A stretch of 64,000 nt of DNA, from contig JAOALC010000003.1 in assembly GCA_025153775.1 (NCBI GenBank), forward strand, positions 310,001 through 374,000, read 5' to 3'. The notes beneath the pieces are model-generated. The model had not been told where the DNA came from, made no database searches, and was given only the letters and a program-made list of their open reading frames with translations. Every line of letters begins with the position of its first letter. Within the stretch, counting starts at the first letter, position 1. Origin of the DNA: SAR92 clade bacterium H231 (lineage in GTDB: Bacteria > Pseudomonadota > Gammaproteobacteria > Pseudomonadales > Porticoccaceae). This document shows positions 1 through 8,627 of this stretch, in pieces. A program made the position numbers and the translations under genes.

Positions 1-1
1 C

Positions 2-916
2 TGGGCCGGCTACCATTTTATTGGCTACTTTGACGATCGCCGCACCAATGGCAACCGCCGCTTTATTTCAGATCCAACTCTTATAAAAGGTAGCTCTCAG
101 GATCTGATTGAGCAGGCCCGCAAAGGGGAAATAAACACTATTTTTATTACTCTGCCCCTGGCCGCCGAAGCTCGCATCAAAAGCCTGTTAAACCAATTGT
201 CAGATACCACAGTATCCGCCTATATGATGCTGGACCTATTTAGCTTTGACCTACTCAACGCCAGTTGGTTGGATATTCAGGGCATGCCTGCGGTGAGTAT
301 TTTTGAGTCACCCCACAGAGGGCTGGATAGCATCAGCAAACGCATATTCGATGTGGTTTGCAGTATATTAATTCTTATATTAATCGCTGTGCCTATGCTG
401 ATGATTGCCACTGGTATCAAGCTTACCTCTAAGGGCCCGGTAATCTTCCGCCAGCAGCGCTATGGCATAGGCGGCGAGCCTATCAGTGTCTGGAAATTTC
501 GCACCATGATATGCACAGGCTCTGAGAATGGCGAGGTGATTCAAGCCAGCAAAACCGACCAAAGAATTACCCCCTTTGGGCGCTTCTTGCGCAGAACCTC
601 ACTGGATGAGTTGCCACAGTTTTTTAATGTGATCGCTGGCACCATGTCCATAGTGGGCCCCAGGCCCCATGCAGTGACCCACAATGAATTTTATCGCACC
701 GCTATTCACGGCTATATGCTCAGGCATAAAGTCAAACCGGGCATCACTGGGCTGGCCCAGGTAAAAGGTTACCGCGGCCAGACCGAAGAGCTGGAAAAAA
801 TGGAAGGGCGCATAAAATACGACCTGGAATATATACGCAACTGGTCCCTCTGGTTAGACCTCAAGCTTATTGTGGTCACAGTGTTTGTGGGCTTTACCAA
901 CAAGAACGCCTACTGA
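2..916 (+). CDS. Undecaprenyl-phosphate sugar phosphotransferase (WcaJ/EpsB type), 5' partial
   Basis: This is the C-terminal part of the membrane enzyme that starts an exopolysaccharide repeat unit by moving a sugar-1-phosphate from a UDP-sugar to undecaprenyl phosphate. The reading frame is open from base 2, so the gene begins outside the window; the internal ATG at 197 is not the real start. Seen: a CoA-binding-like stretch at the left edge, then the single membrane hairpin after SKRIFDVV, then the bacterial sugar transferase core with FRQQRYG, WKFRTM, TSLDELPQ and SIVGPRPH. Its place in front of Wza- and Wzz-like genes fits the first gene of an XrtA-type exopolysaccharide operon. The sugar (glucose or galactose) cannot be told from sequence alone. 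Confidence 0.93.
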   Translation, partial: WAGYHFIGYFDDRRTNGNRRFISDPTLIKGSSQDLIEQARKGEINTIFITLPLAAEARIKSLLNQLSDTTVSAYMMLDLFSFDLLNASWLDIQGMPAVSIFESPHRGLDSISKRIFDVVCSILILILIAVPMLMIATGIKLTSKGPVIFRQQRYGIGGEPISVWKFRTMICTGSENGEVIQASKTDQRITPFGRFLRRTSLDELPQFFNVIAGTMSIVGPRPHAVTHNEFYRTAIHGYMLRHKVKPGITGLAQVKGYRGQTEELEKMEGRIKYDLEYIRNWSLWLDLKLIVVTVFVGFTNKNAY

Positions 917-1010
917 AAACCAAACTGGAGGGCAGTTAAGCGTCGCAACATGAAATTCAGGTCTACAATTAACTGGAATGGATATAACTAATACCACAGG
1001 AACGGTAATC

Positions 1011-1583
1011 ATGAACAGCAAATGGCAAAGCAGCAGACTGTGCACTTTAATCGCATTGGCAGGGATATTATTGGCGGGATTGGCCAATGCTGCGAAAGCA
1101 GACACCTATTTATTAAACCCCGGAGATCAGCTCGATATCTCTGTTTGGAATGAAGAAGCACTACAAAAAACCATTATTGTGCTGCCCGATGGCATGATCT
1201 CATTTCCACTGGTAGGCCATCTTAGGGCTGCCGGGCGCAGCGCCGCAGCAGTGGAAAAAGCCATCTCTGACAAGCTCGACTCCTTTATAGCTGAACCCGA
1301 GGTCAATGTCACAGTCACCAGCACCAGGGGCAATGTGACCTATGTGGTGGGCAAGGTGCTTAAGCCCGGCCCCATTGTGATGGTGCAGAACACCAATGTG
1401 ATGCAGGCGTTGGCTATTGCTGGGGGTATCAATGAATTTGCCTCAGGTAACGCCATTAAAATAATCCGCAGCAATGGAGAGGAGCCAATTATTCTCAAGG
1501 TGCGTTATTCAGATTTAGAGAAGGGCAGCGACCTATCTAGCAATCACAGACTACAGGCCGGAGACGTGATAGTCGTACCCTAG
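1011..1583 (+). CDS. XrtA-type polysaccharide export protein (short Wza)
   Basis: A 190-residue periplasmic or outer-membrane export protein of the Poly_export/SLBB family, the short Wza form found in exosortase A loci. A signal peptide covers about residues 1-31 (hydrophobic run ending LANAAKA). The Poly_export domain follows (LNPGDQLDISVW, LPDGMISFPLVG), then one SLBB-like repeat (YVVGKVLKPGPI, MQALAIAGG). The start at 1011 is preferred over an upstream in-frame ATG at 978 because AGGAA lies 8 bases before it and it puts the signal peptide at the N-terminus. It is far shorter than E. coli Wza, so it probably relies on the barrel encoded next to it for passage through the outer membrane (inference). 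Confidence 0.9.
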   Translation: MNSKWQSSRLCTLIALAGILLAGLANAAKADTYLLNPGDQLDISVWNEEALQKTIIVLPDGMISFPLVGHLRAAGRSAAAVEKAISDKLDSFIAEPEVNVTVTSTRGNVTYVVGKVLKPGPIVMVQNTNVMQALAIAGGINEFASGNAIKIIRSNGEEPIILKVRYSDLEKGSDLSSNHRLQAGDVIVVP

Positions 1584-1598
1584 TCCATGGAGGGCAAT

Positions 1599-2735
1599 AT
1601 GAAAAAAACAGCAAAATATGCAGCGGTGGTGGCCGCATCAATATTGGTTCCCGCAGTTGCCTCTTATGCGGGCACCTGGGTTCCCGACTGGGGTCTGGAC
1701 ACCAGTGCCAGCTATGACGACAACTTTTTTATGGATGACACAGAGCAGGATACCTGGCGCTATAGCATCAAGCCTGAACTCTCGTTGCGCTACCTGACAC
1801 CGGCGGTTGAATCCTCTTTAAATGCCAGTCTGGCGGCGCGCCGTTATTCTGAGTTTGAGGAGTTTGATACCACAGATCCCTCGATTCAATGGGACAACAG
1901 TATTTCTGGCCAGCGCTCTGTCTGGACCTTAAATTTTGGCTATCAGGAAAATTCTCAGCGAGACTTTGCTGAGCTCGACACCGGTCAGTTTAATTCCAAC
2001 ACAGTAGTAGAGACGCTCAATGTGGAGCCGGGCCTGTCTTATCAGCTTAGTGAAAAAGATACGGTTGCCCTGAGTTTGTCCTATATAGAGCGCAACTATG
2101 ATCAGCCCGATTTTGCTGATAACGAAAACAGAAGCGCAACCCTGGCCTGGCAGCATCAGATCAACCAGCGCTGGAGCACAGATATCAGCGGCACCGCCTC
2201 TCAGTATGAAGCAATGCGACCAGGCATTAACCTTACCGAAACCGACTATGAAAACCTGACCGCAGGTGTGGTTTACCAGGCCACAGAGTCATTGGTTATC
2301 AATTTCAGTGTGGGTTATTTCAACAGCGACCAGCACAGGGTTCAATTGCTGGGACCCATAATCACTGATGAGGAAAACTCTGGCACCTTGGCTAATTTGG
2401 GCATAAGCAGCGATGAGCAAATTAACGACTGGTCAATCAGTTTCTCCCGGGGCCTGTATCCCTCCAGTCAAGGGGAGGTCGAGGAGCGGGACTCAGTGAA
2501 TCTGTCCTATGAGCGCCAGTTATCCGAGCGCAGTTCCGCTGGTTTGAGAGCCGAGTGGGCCGACACTGAGTCTGATATTAACCCCAGAGAAAATACCAGC
2601 CTGTCCCCCTATTATCACTACCGCCTGACACCAAAGCTAAAACTTGAGACCTCATATCACTTCCGCAACTTTGACCGAGCTACCGGAGATGTAGAGTCAA
2701 ATAGAATAAAAGCTGGCCTAAGGTATAGCTTCTAG
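1599..2735 (+). CDS. XrtA-associated outer-membrane beta-barrel protein
   Basis: A 378-residue protein with a clear signal peptide (MKKTAKYAAVVAASILV, cut after SYA) followed by alternating polar/aromatic strands, ending in the C-terminal phenylalanine typical of outer-membrane barrels (GLRYSF). It matches the PEP-CTERM/XrtA-system outer-membrane protein family (TIGR03016-like) by length, position and style. It likely forms the outer-membrane pore or scaffold for the secreted polysaccharide. The start at 1599 is chosen over 1587 because GGAGG at 1589-1593 sits 5 bases before it. It lies 15 bases after the Wza-like gene and about 40 before the chain-length gene, so co-transcription is likely. 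Confidence 0.85.
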   Translation: MKKTAKYAAVVAASILVPAVASYAGTWVPDWGLDTSASYDDNFFMDDTEQDTWRYSIKPELSLRYLTPAVESSLNASLAARRYSEFEEFDTTDPSIQWDNSISGQRSVWTLNFGYQENSQRDFAELDTGQFNSNTVVETLNVEPGLSYQLSEKDTVALSLSYIERNYDQPDFADNENRSATLAWQHQINQRWSTDISGTASQYEAMRPGINLTETDYENLTAGVVYQATESLVINFSVGYFNSDQHRVQLLGPIITDEENSGTLANLGISSDEQINDWSISFSRGLYPSSQGEVEERDSVNLSYERQLSERSSAGLRAEWADTESDINPRENTSLSPYYHYRLTPKLKLETSYHFRNFDRATGDVESNRIKAGLRYSF

Positions 2736-2778
2736 CCTCAGGCAGGGCACAGCTCACTAAAGAATTGGGTTAGATAAT

Positions 2779-4383
2779 ATGACAGTTATGGATGACGGAG
2801 AAAAGTCGCTGCTGGATTACCTGGAAATTCTGCGCAGGCGCAAGCTCTACATCATAGTTACCTTTCCTTTATTGCTTGCGCTGAGCGCAGCCATAACCTT
2901 TGTACTGCCGCCCATTTATCAGTCTGAGGGGGTGATTCTGATCGAGAGCCAGGAGATACCCCGCGACCTGGTGCGCTCAACTGTCACTAGCTATGCAGAG
3001 CAACAGATTCAGGTAATTAAGCAGCGCATACTGACCACCTCGAGAATCTTTGAAACCTTAGATAAATTTGATGTCTATGCCGACGAGCGCGACTCCAGTA
3101 CGGTCTCACTGCTGGTAGAGAAATTTCGCAGCAATGTGCAGGTGGATATGATCAATGCCAATGTCATAGATCCAACTAGGGGTAGGGCACAGCGAGCCAG
3201 TATTGCCTTTAAGGTCTCATTTATGGATGAGAACCCAGGCATAGCCCAGCAGGTGGCCAATGAGCTAGTCACCATGTTCCTCGATGAAAACGTTAAAACC
3301 AGAACCAACAAGGCGGCTGAAACTCTATCATTTCTCACCGATGAGGCCGATAAAATCCAAAAAACTGTGCAGGTGCTAGAAGAGAAAATTGCCGGCTTTA
3401 AACTGGAGTACGGCGATAGTTTGCCTGAGCTGTTGCAGTTTAATCTGTCAATGATAGAAAACCTCGAGGAAAAAATTCGCGCCCACCAGACCGAGTCAGT
3501 GCGCCTCAGTGACCAGATACATTATTTGAGCCTAGAGTTGGCCAGCATGGACCCCTATGTGGCCAGTAATGAAGGGGTTAATACGCTCAGTGCCCCAGTG
3601 CGACTGGCGCAGCTTAAAAACGAACTGAGCTCCATGCGCAACAAATACTCTGAGAGCCACCCAGATATAAAACGTATGACTAGAGAAATACAGGCTCTGG
3701 AAAAAGAAGTGGCTACAGACGCCCTATTTCAAACTGAACAGGACCTAGATGAAATTTCCAACCCCCTGTATCGACAAATCAAAATCAAAATTGACCTCTC
3801 TGAAAAAGAATTAGCCCGCCTAGTCAAAGAGCGCAAAGCAATGCAGCGGGAGGTAGACGAATACCATGCCCGTGTACTGCGCACCCATGAGGTAAAACGC
3901 AGCTACGACGACTTAACCCGAGACTATGAAAACAAGAAAAGGAAATATCAGGAACTGCGCGCCAAACAGCTAGAGGCCGATGTGGCACAGAACCTAGAGT
4001 CTGAGAACAAGGCTGAGAGCTTTACGCTGATTGAGCCACCGCTCAAACCCACCGAAGCAGTCAAGCCCAACCGCCCCAAGTTAATGATGATGGGCCTATT
4101 TTTATCGGCAGCAGCCAGTATAGGCCTTGCCATGTTGGTAGATATGCTAGATCCCAAGGTACGAAGTATCAAAGATATTACCCGCATTATCGGCTTTGAG
4201 CCACTGGCCGTAGTACCTCTTATGCTGACCGACGAAGACCATAAAAAGCGCAACAAGGCTCGCAAGAGTTTTATTAGTGCCACGGTGGTGCTCTGCATTA
4301 TCGCGATCTTTATAGTCCATTATTTTTTTATGAGCCTAGACATTCTGTGGTTCAAGCTGCTGACCAAGATCAATATGCTGTAG
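2779..4383 (+). CDS. XrtA-type polysaccharide chain-length determinant (Wzz/GNVR)
   Basis: A 534-residue inner-membrane co-polymerase. Transmembrane segment 1 is at about residues 24-46, followed by the Wzz domain (YQSEGVILIES), a long coiled-coil stretch (about 170-400), a GNVR-type segment (SENKAESFTLIEPPLKPTEAVKPNRPK), transmembrane segment 2 just after it, and then a further C-terminal membrane segment near residue 510. That extra C-terminal membrane segment is typical of the XrtA chain-length family (TIGR03007). It has no kinase domain; the kinase is the separate next gene, 9 bases downstream. It should set polymer length together with that kinase and the Wzy-like protein. Confidence 0.9.
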   Translation: MTVMDDGEKSLLDYLEILRRRKLYIIVTFPLLLALSAAITFVLPPIYQSEGVILIESQEIPRDLVRSTVTSYAEQQIQVIKQRILTTSRIFETLDKFDVYADERDSSTVSLLVEKFRSNVQVDMINANVIDPTRGRAQRASIAFKVSFMDENPGIAQQVANELVTMFLDENVKTRTNKAAETLSFLTDEADKIQKTVQVLEEKIAGFKLEYGDSLPELLQFNLSMIENLEEKIRAHQTESVRLSDQIHYLSLELASMDPYVASNEGVNTLSAPVRLAQLKNELSSMRNKYSESHPDIKRMTREIQALEKEVATDALFQTEQDLDEISNPLYRQIKIKIDLSEKELARLVKERKAMQREVDEYHARVLRTHEVKRSYDDLTRDYENKKRKYQELRAKQLEADVAQNLESENKAESFTLIEPPLKPTEAVKPNRPKLMMMGLFLSAAASIGLAMLVDMLDPKVRSIKDITRIIGFEPLAVVPLMLTDEDHKKRNKARKSFISATVVLCIIAIFIVHYFFMSLDILWFKLLTKINML

Positions 4384-4392
4384 GTAAAATTC

Positions 4393-5193
4393 ATGTCAAG
4401 AATACATAAAGCACTACAAAAAGCCCGGGAGAAACGGCAGGAGCAACAGGTCTCTGACGGCAACAGCTCGCCTTTAGAAAAAATCGTTTATTCCATCAGC
4501 AAGGTGACACCCATAAAAACCGAAGATCTAGAGCGCAACCATGTGGTCTCTAGGTCGGCCAGTGATCCCAGATCGCAGATTTTCAGAACATTGCGCACCG
4601 ATGTGGTAAAAAAAATGCGCGCTAACAAATGGCGCAGCATAGGTATTACATCGCCGTCCTATGGCGAAGGCAAATCACTGATAGCCAGTAATCTGGCGGC
4701 GGCCATTGCCATGGAGGTAAACCATACTGCACTGCTTATAGATATGGACCTACGCGCGCCTCGGGTCAAAGATTTCTTCTCCATTCAGCCAGAGCAGGGC
4801 CTGCTGGATTATTTAAAAGGCGAAGCCGAGATTAGCGATCTACTGGTTAACCCAGGTGTGGAGCGCCTGATGCTACTGCCTGGGGTTGGCGAGGCACAGA
4901 ATTCGGCAGAATGGTTATCCACACCCAAAATGGTATCTCTGTTTAAAGAAGTTACCCAGAGATACAAGTCGCGGATAGTGATCTACGACCTTCCGCCTAT
5001 ATTACCAAGAGATGATGTGATGACCTGCGCCAATCATGTCGACTGTTTTCTAATGGTTATAGAAGAGGGTAAAAACTCAGAGGTGCAAATTAGAAAGGCT
5101 ATGCAGGCAATGGAAAACTCTAACCTGGTGGGAACAGTTATCAACAAATCTATGGCCGACGAACTGGCACTGAAAGCGCCAGTTTTTGCCTAA
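4393..5193 (+). CDS. XrtA-associated BY-kinase (CpsD/CapB-like ATPase)
   Basis: A 266-residue cytoplasmic P-loop kinase of the bacterial tyrosine kinase family, partner of the chain-length protein encoded just upstream. Seen: the RSQIFRTLRTDV helix for oligomer contact, a Walker A variant (SYGEGKS) at about residues 94-100, Walker A' (LLIDMDLRAPR) and Walker B-like IVIYDLPP. The C-terminus (ELALKAPVFA) has no tyrosine cluster, so either autophosphorylation sites lie elsewhere or the protein works mainly as an ATPase switch. The family (TIGR03018-like) regularly occurs next to the AAA ATPase that follows here. Confidence 0.9.
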   Translation: MSRIHKALQKAREKRQEQQVSDGNSSPLEKIVYSISKVTPIKTEDLERNHVVSRSASDPRSQIFRTLRTDVVKKMRANKWRSIGITSPSYGEGKSLIASNLAAAIAMEVNHTALLIDMDLRAPRVKDFFSIQPEQGLLDYLKGEAEISDLLVNPGVERLMLLPGVGEAQNSAEWLSTPKMVSLFKEVTQRYKSRIVIYDLPPILPRDDVMTCANHVDCFLMVIEEGKNSEVQIRKAMQAMENSNLVGTVINKSMADELALKAPVFA

Positions 5194-5215
5194 CCTATAA
5201 AGAGATTAATCCGCT

Positions 5216-6130
5216 ATGTACAAAGAGTTTTTTGGGCTTAAGGAAAAGCCATTTAGTCTAAACCCAGACCCGGAGTTTTTATACCTGAGTAAAAATCATA
5301 TAAGGGCCCAGACTATGCTGGAATATGGCTTTCACAGCCAGGCTGGCTTTACGGTGATTACTGGCGACATAGGTGCAGGCAAGACAACTCTGGTTAACTA
5401 TCTGCTCAGCCAAGAGGGAGACGATGTGGTGGTAGGTGTGATTAACAACACCCATGCCTCTTTCGGCAACCTGATGACCTGGGTGCTCGATGCCTTTGAT
5501 CTCGACGATCCAAGCTCAGAGAACGCCAAGAGGCTCCGCACCTTCTCCGAATTTGTGATGGACCAGTACTCCGAGGGCAAGCGGGTACTATTAGTGATTG
5601 ACGAGGCGCAGAACCTCTCCGAGGATACCCTGGAAGAGCTGCGGCTAATCTCCAACATTAATATCACCACAGATATCTTTTTACAGCTCATATTAGTAGG
5701 CCAGCCAGAGCTTATTGAAAAACTTAACGACCCGCGCCTCACCCAGTTTGCCCAGCGCATAGGCGTGGACTTCAACCTGCGCCCGATGGACTATGTGGAC
5801 ACAGGAAAATATATACTCCATCGCCTAAAGACCGCAGGCTCCAGCAAATCTATTTTCACCACCGATGCCATAGCCGCAGTGTTTTGCTTCTCAGAGGGAG
5901 TACCACGCCGCATTAATACCCTCTGCGATATGGCCATGGTCTATGCCTTCGCCGATGAGCGCAAAAGTGTTAACGCGAATCTGATTATCTCGCTGGTTAA
6001 AGACCGAAACACCTCTGCTGTTATCCGGCCAACTGCCACCCATGCCAAAGAAGTAAAGGAGGTAGCGAAGTGGCTTAAGCAAGCTAAGGGGATTGATATT
6101 ATGGATATGATTCCGGAGATGGATAATTAA
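5216..6130 (+). CDS. XrtA-associated AAA ATPase (GspA/ExeA-like)
   Basis: A 304-residue ATPase. It opens with the MYKEFFGLKEKPFSLNPDP signature of ExeA/GspA-type AAA proteins. Walker A is GDIGAGKTTL (about residues 49-58), Walker B is VLLVIDEAQNL (about 123-133), and an arginine-finger region follows (LTQFAQRIGV). In XrtA loci this gene (TIGR03015-like) accompanies the chain-length and BY-kinase genes. Its exact role in polymer secretion is not known. It is the last gene with the composition of the left backbone; the next gene starts 5 bases later and is visibly more AT-rich, so I place the left edge of the variable cassette here. Confidence 0.88.
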   Translation: MYKEFFGLKEKPFSLNPDPEFLYLSKNHIRAQTMLEYGFHSQAGFTVITGDIGAGKTTLVNYLLSQEGDDVVVGVINNTHASFGNLMTWVLDAFDLDDPSSENAKRLRTFSEFVMDQYSEGKRVLLVIDEAQNLSEDTLEELRLISNINITTDIFLQLILVGQPELIEKLNDPRLTQFAQRIGVDFNLRPMDYVDTGKYILHRLKTAGSSKSIFTTDAIAAVFCFSEGVPRRINTLCDMAMVYAFADERKSVNANLIISLVKDRNTSAVIRPTATHAKEVKEVAKWLKQAKGIDIMDMIPEMDN

Positions 6131-6134
6131 TCCC

Positions 6135-7178
6135 ATGGAGACAATCAAGGTCGCGATAGGGTTGTTCGCACACAATGAACAGGACAACATATTAAACACT
6201 CTAGAGAGCCTAGCCACTCAAAATATCTTTGAGGATACAAGCCACTCCGGGCTATCGATAGCTTTAACCGTCGTGGCGAACGGCTGCACTGATAACACTG
6301 TAGCCATAGCTAGGGAGTATCTGGGTAATAGTCACATTTTTGATGGGCAGGTTGTTGATATTGCAGAGTCAGGAAAAAGCAATGCTTGGAATAAATTTAT
6401 CCATGATGATATTAATTCCAATGCGGATTATTTTTTTTGTATGGACTCCGATATTAGATTCGGATCTAACACTGTACTCTCATCTCTTCTTGTTTCATTA
6501 GCTAATTCTCCAACCGCCTATCTAGCTGTTGATCTAGCTCTCAAAGACACCTATCTCAAAAAGCAAAAAAGTCCCTATGAATACCTATCTTTATTTTTTT
6601 CACAGCTAATGAAACAGGGTAGCACTGCAGTGGCTGGCTCACTGTACTGCGCCAAAGCTGCACGCCTACGGAAGGTAACGATGCCCAAGGGCCTACCTGT
6701 GGAGGATGGGTTTCTTCGTGCCATGCTAGTGACCGATTTATTTACTAAGCAAGACAATAATCAACGAGTCCTTGTCGTTGATGATGTGTGCCATTACTTT
6801 ACGCCAGAAGCTACATTAAAGGGCCTTCTGCGTCACGAAGAGAGATTGTTAATAGGCACATTTATCAACTCTGTGATTTATAAATACCTATGGGCTGAAG
6901 TGAATCGAACTGACAAAGATGCTGGCCAGTTGATTGTAGAAAATAACGACCAAAATCCGAATTGGGTTGAGAACCTAATTAAACAACACCGCGAGGATAA
7001 TAAACACCTAATACCACGTCATTTTTACTTCAAATACTGGGTGCAGTGGAAGTCTCTATCTGGGTTTAATCGAGTTACTGCATTGCCTGTCCTTAGCATA
7101 GCATCCGTGGTCAAGTACTTCTTGCTTAAAAAAATAGAACGTCGGCTTGCTACAGAATCTGGCCTGGGGTATTGGTAA
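6135..7178 (+). CDS. Glycosyltransferase family 2
   Basis: A 347-residue GT-A fold transferase that adds a sugar to the growing repeat unit. Seen: VAIGLFAHNEQDNI at the start, a nucleotide-sugar loop (VVANGCTDNT), the metal-binding DxD-like FCMDSDIRF at about residues 99-107, and an acceptor region with LPVEDGFL. A hydrophobic stretch near residue 325 (LPVLSIASVVKYFLL) may attach it to the membrane. Codons and base composition are more AT-rich than in the preceding ATPase gene. The sugar donor cannot be predicted. Confidence 0.82.
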   Translation: METIKVAIGLFAHNEQDNILNTLESLATQNIFEDTSHSGLSIALTVVANGCTDNTVAIAREYLGNSHIFDGQVVDIAESGKSNAWNKFIHDDINSNADYFFCMDSDIRFGSNTVLSSLLVSLANSPTAYLAVDLALKDTYLKKQKSPYEYLSLFFSQLMKQGSTAVAGSLYCAKAARLRKVTMPKGLPVEDGFLRAMLVTDLFTKQDNNQRVLVVDDVCHYFTPEATLKGLLRHEERLLIGTFINSVIYKYLWAEVNRTDKDAGQLIVENNDQNPNWVENLIKQHREDNKHLIPRHFYFKYWVQWKSLSGFNRVTALPVLSIASVVKYFLLKKIERRLATESGLGYW

Positions 7179-7214
7179 ATCCCATGCGGAATCCCCACTA
7201 TTTACGAGAACGTA

Positions 7215-8591
7215 ATGGCAAATAGCTTTGCTTATCTAACACTTATATTGTGGCCCTTTGTCGCGTGGTGGCTGTATCGAAGAATGGATATTATTCCGGC
7301 TACATTCTGGACTATTGCTGGTGGGTACCTAATGTTGCCTGTAGGCGTATCTTTCGATTTTCCGCTTGTGCCGGCTTTAAACAAAGAGACGATTCCAGCA
7401 ATTATGGCTTTTATTGGTTGCAAATATATTGCTCGCGAGGATATAAAGTTACTGCCAAGCAAAAGTCTTGATCGAACTCTTATCCTGATCTTTTTCTTTG
7501 GATCTATTATCACTGTCCTTAGCAATAGTGAACCTATAACTGAGATAGACAGGTTTCTTCCTGGGTTAAGTTTTAAAGATATTTTTTCTATTGCCGCGGG
7601 CAAGTATCTTCTTTTATTGCCATTCATCTTGACACTGCAGTTAGTTAAGACTTACGAAGATCAAATTCAGCTGCTAAAGCTTTTAGTAGTTGCCGGGCTG
7701 TTATATTCGGTTTTGATTATGTTTGAGATTCGAATGAGTCCTCAGCTGCACAAATGGCTATATGGATTTTTCCCTCACAGCTGGGGGCAGCAGGTTAGAT
7801 ATGGTGGGTTTAGGCCTGTTGTATTTCTAGGTCACGGGTTATGGGTTTCAATATTTTTGGTTATGGTTATTGGTTCCTCTGTCGCATTATCCAAAATAAA
7901 AATTAAACTCACTAGATTCCCAGATGCCTTAGTGATTGGTTATCTAGTCTTACTACTGGTGCTCTCTAAAGGGTTTGGGTCACTTATCTTAGGAATGGTA
8001 ACGCTGTCGACGATTTATTTCTTGCAAGTGCGCGCCGTTTATATGGCTGCATTGGGCATTGGCCTGCTGGCCATTACCTATCCATTTCTTTGTATATTAG
8101 AAATTTTCCCCCACCGATATATTATTGAGCAGATTGAGCTCATCAATGCGGCACAGGCAGGCTCCCTGCAGTTCCGGTTTAATCATGAGTTAATATTGTT
8201 GGAGCGAGCATCTGAAAAAATACTATTCGGCTGGGGTGCTTGGAGCCGAAATCGTTTAGTTGACTCGATAGTCGATGGATATTGGATAGGACTGCTCGGA
8301 AGCTATGGTGTTGTAGGTTTTACTACAATTTTTGGTCTGATGTTTACGACGATATGGAAGGCTGGTTCGGGTCTGAAGCTACTAGTTGATGAGAACGAAA
8401 AAATATTGCTTTCTGGTCATTGTCTAATGGTTGCTTTGATAATGATTGACCAGATACCTAATCATTCTGAGAACCCTTTATTCTGGGTGCTTATTGGAGC
8501 CCTATCTGGTCGGCAGGGTCATATTAGGCGGGAACTAAATAAAGCCCCGCAAGCATCTGATAAGCAGTCTAATGTAGCCGGGGCCCCATAG
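7215..8591 (+). CDS. Polysaccharide polymerase / O-antigen ligase-like membrane protein (Wzy/WaaL type)
   Basis: A 458-residue integral membrane protein with about 10-12 hydrophobic helices and one large outward loop (about residues 290-355). The loop holds QFRFNHELILLERASEKILFG followed by YWIGLLGSYGVVGF. This loop-plus-Gly pattern is typical of the Wzy_C/O-antigen ligase superfamily. Its place between a glycosyltransferase and a flippase makes a repeat-unit polymerase most likely. The family has very low sequence conservation, so the polymerase/ligase choice rests on context. The gene is AT-rich, as is common for wzy genes. Confidence 0.75.
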   Translation: MANSFAYLTLILWPFVAWWLYRRMDIIPATFWTIAGGYLMLPVGVSFDFPLVPALNKETIPAIMAFIGCKYIAREDIKLLPSKSLDRTLILIFFFGSIITVLSNSEPITEIDRFLPGLSFKDIFSIAAGKYLLLLPFILTLQLVKTYEDQIQLLKLLVVAGLLYSVLIMFEIRMSPQLHKWLYGFFPHSWGQQVRYGGFRPVVFLGHGLWVSIFLVMVIGSSVALSKIKIKLTRFPDALVIGYLVLLLVLSKGFGSLILGMVTLSTIYFLQVRAVYMAALGIGLLAITYPFLCILEIFPHRYIIEQIELINAAQAGSLQFRFNHELILLERASEKILFGWGAWSRNRLVDSIVDGYWIGLLGSYGVVGFTTIFGLMFTTIWKAGSGLKLLVDENEKILLSGHCLMVALIMIDQIPNHSENPLFWVLIGALSGRQGHIRRELNKAPQASDKQSNVAGAP

Positions 8592-8627
8592 AGCATGACT
8601 AGCGCGAAGCTTTGGGGAGCAGGTTAA

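Noticed and set aside
197-916. ATG at 197 as the start of the sugar phosphotransferase
   Set aside because: The same frame is open from base 2 with protein-like sequence, so the gene is cut by the window edge rather than short.
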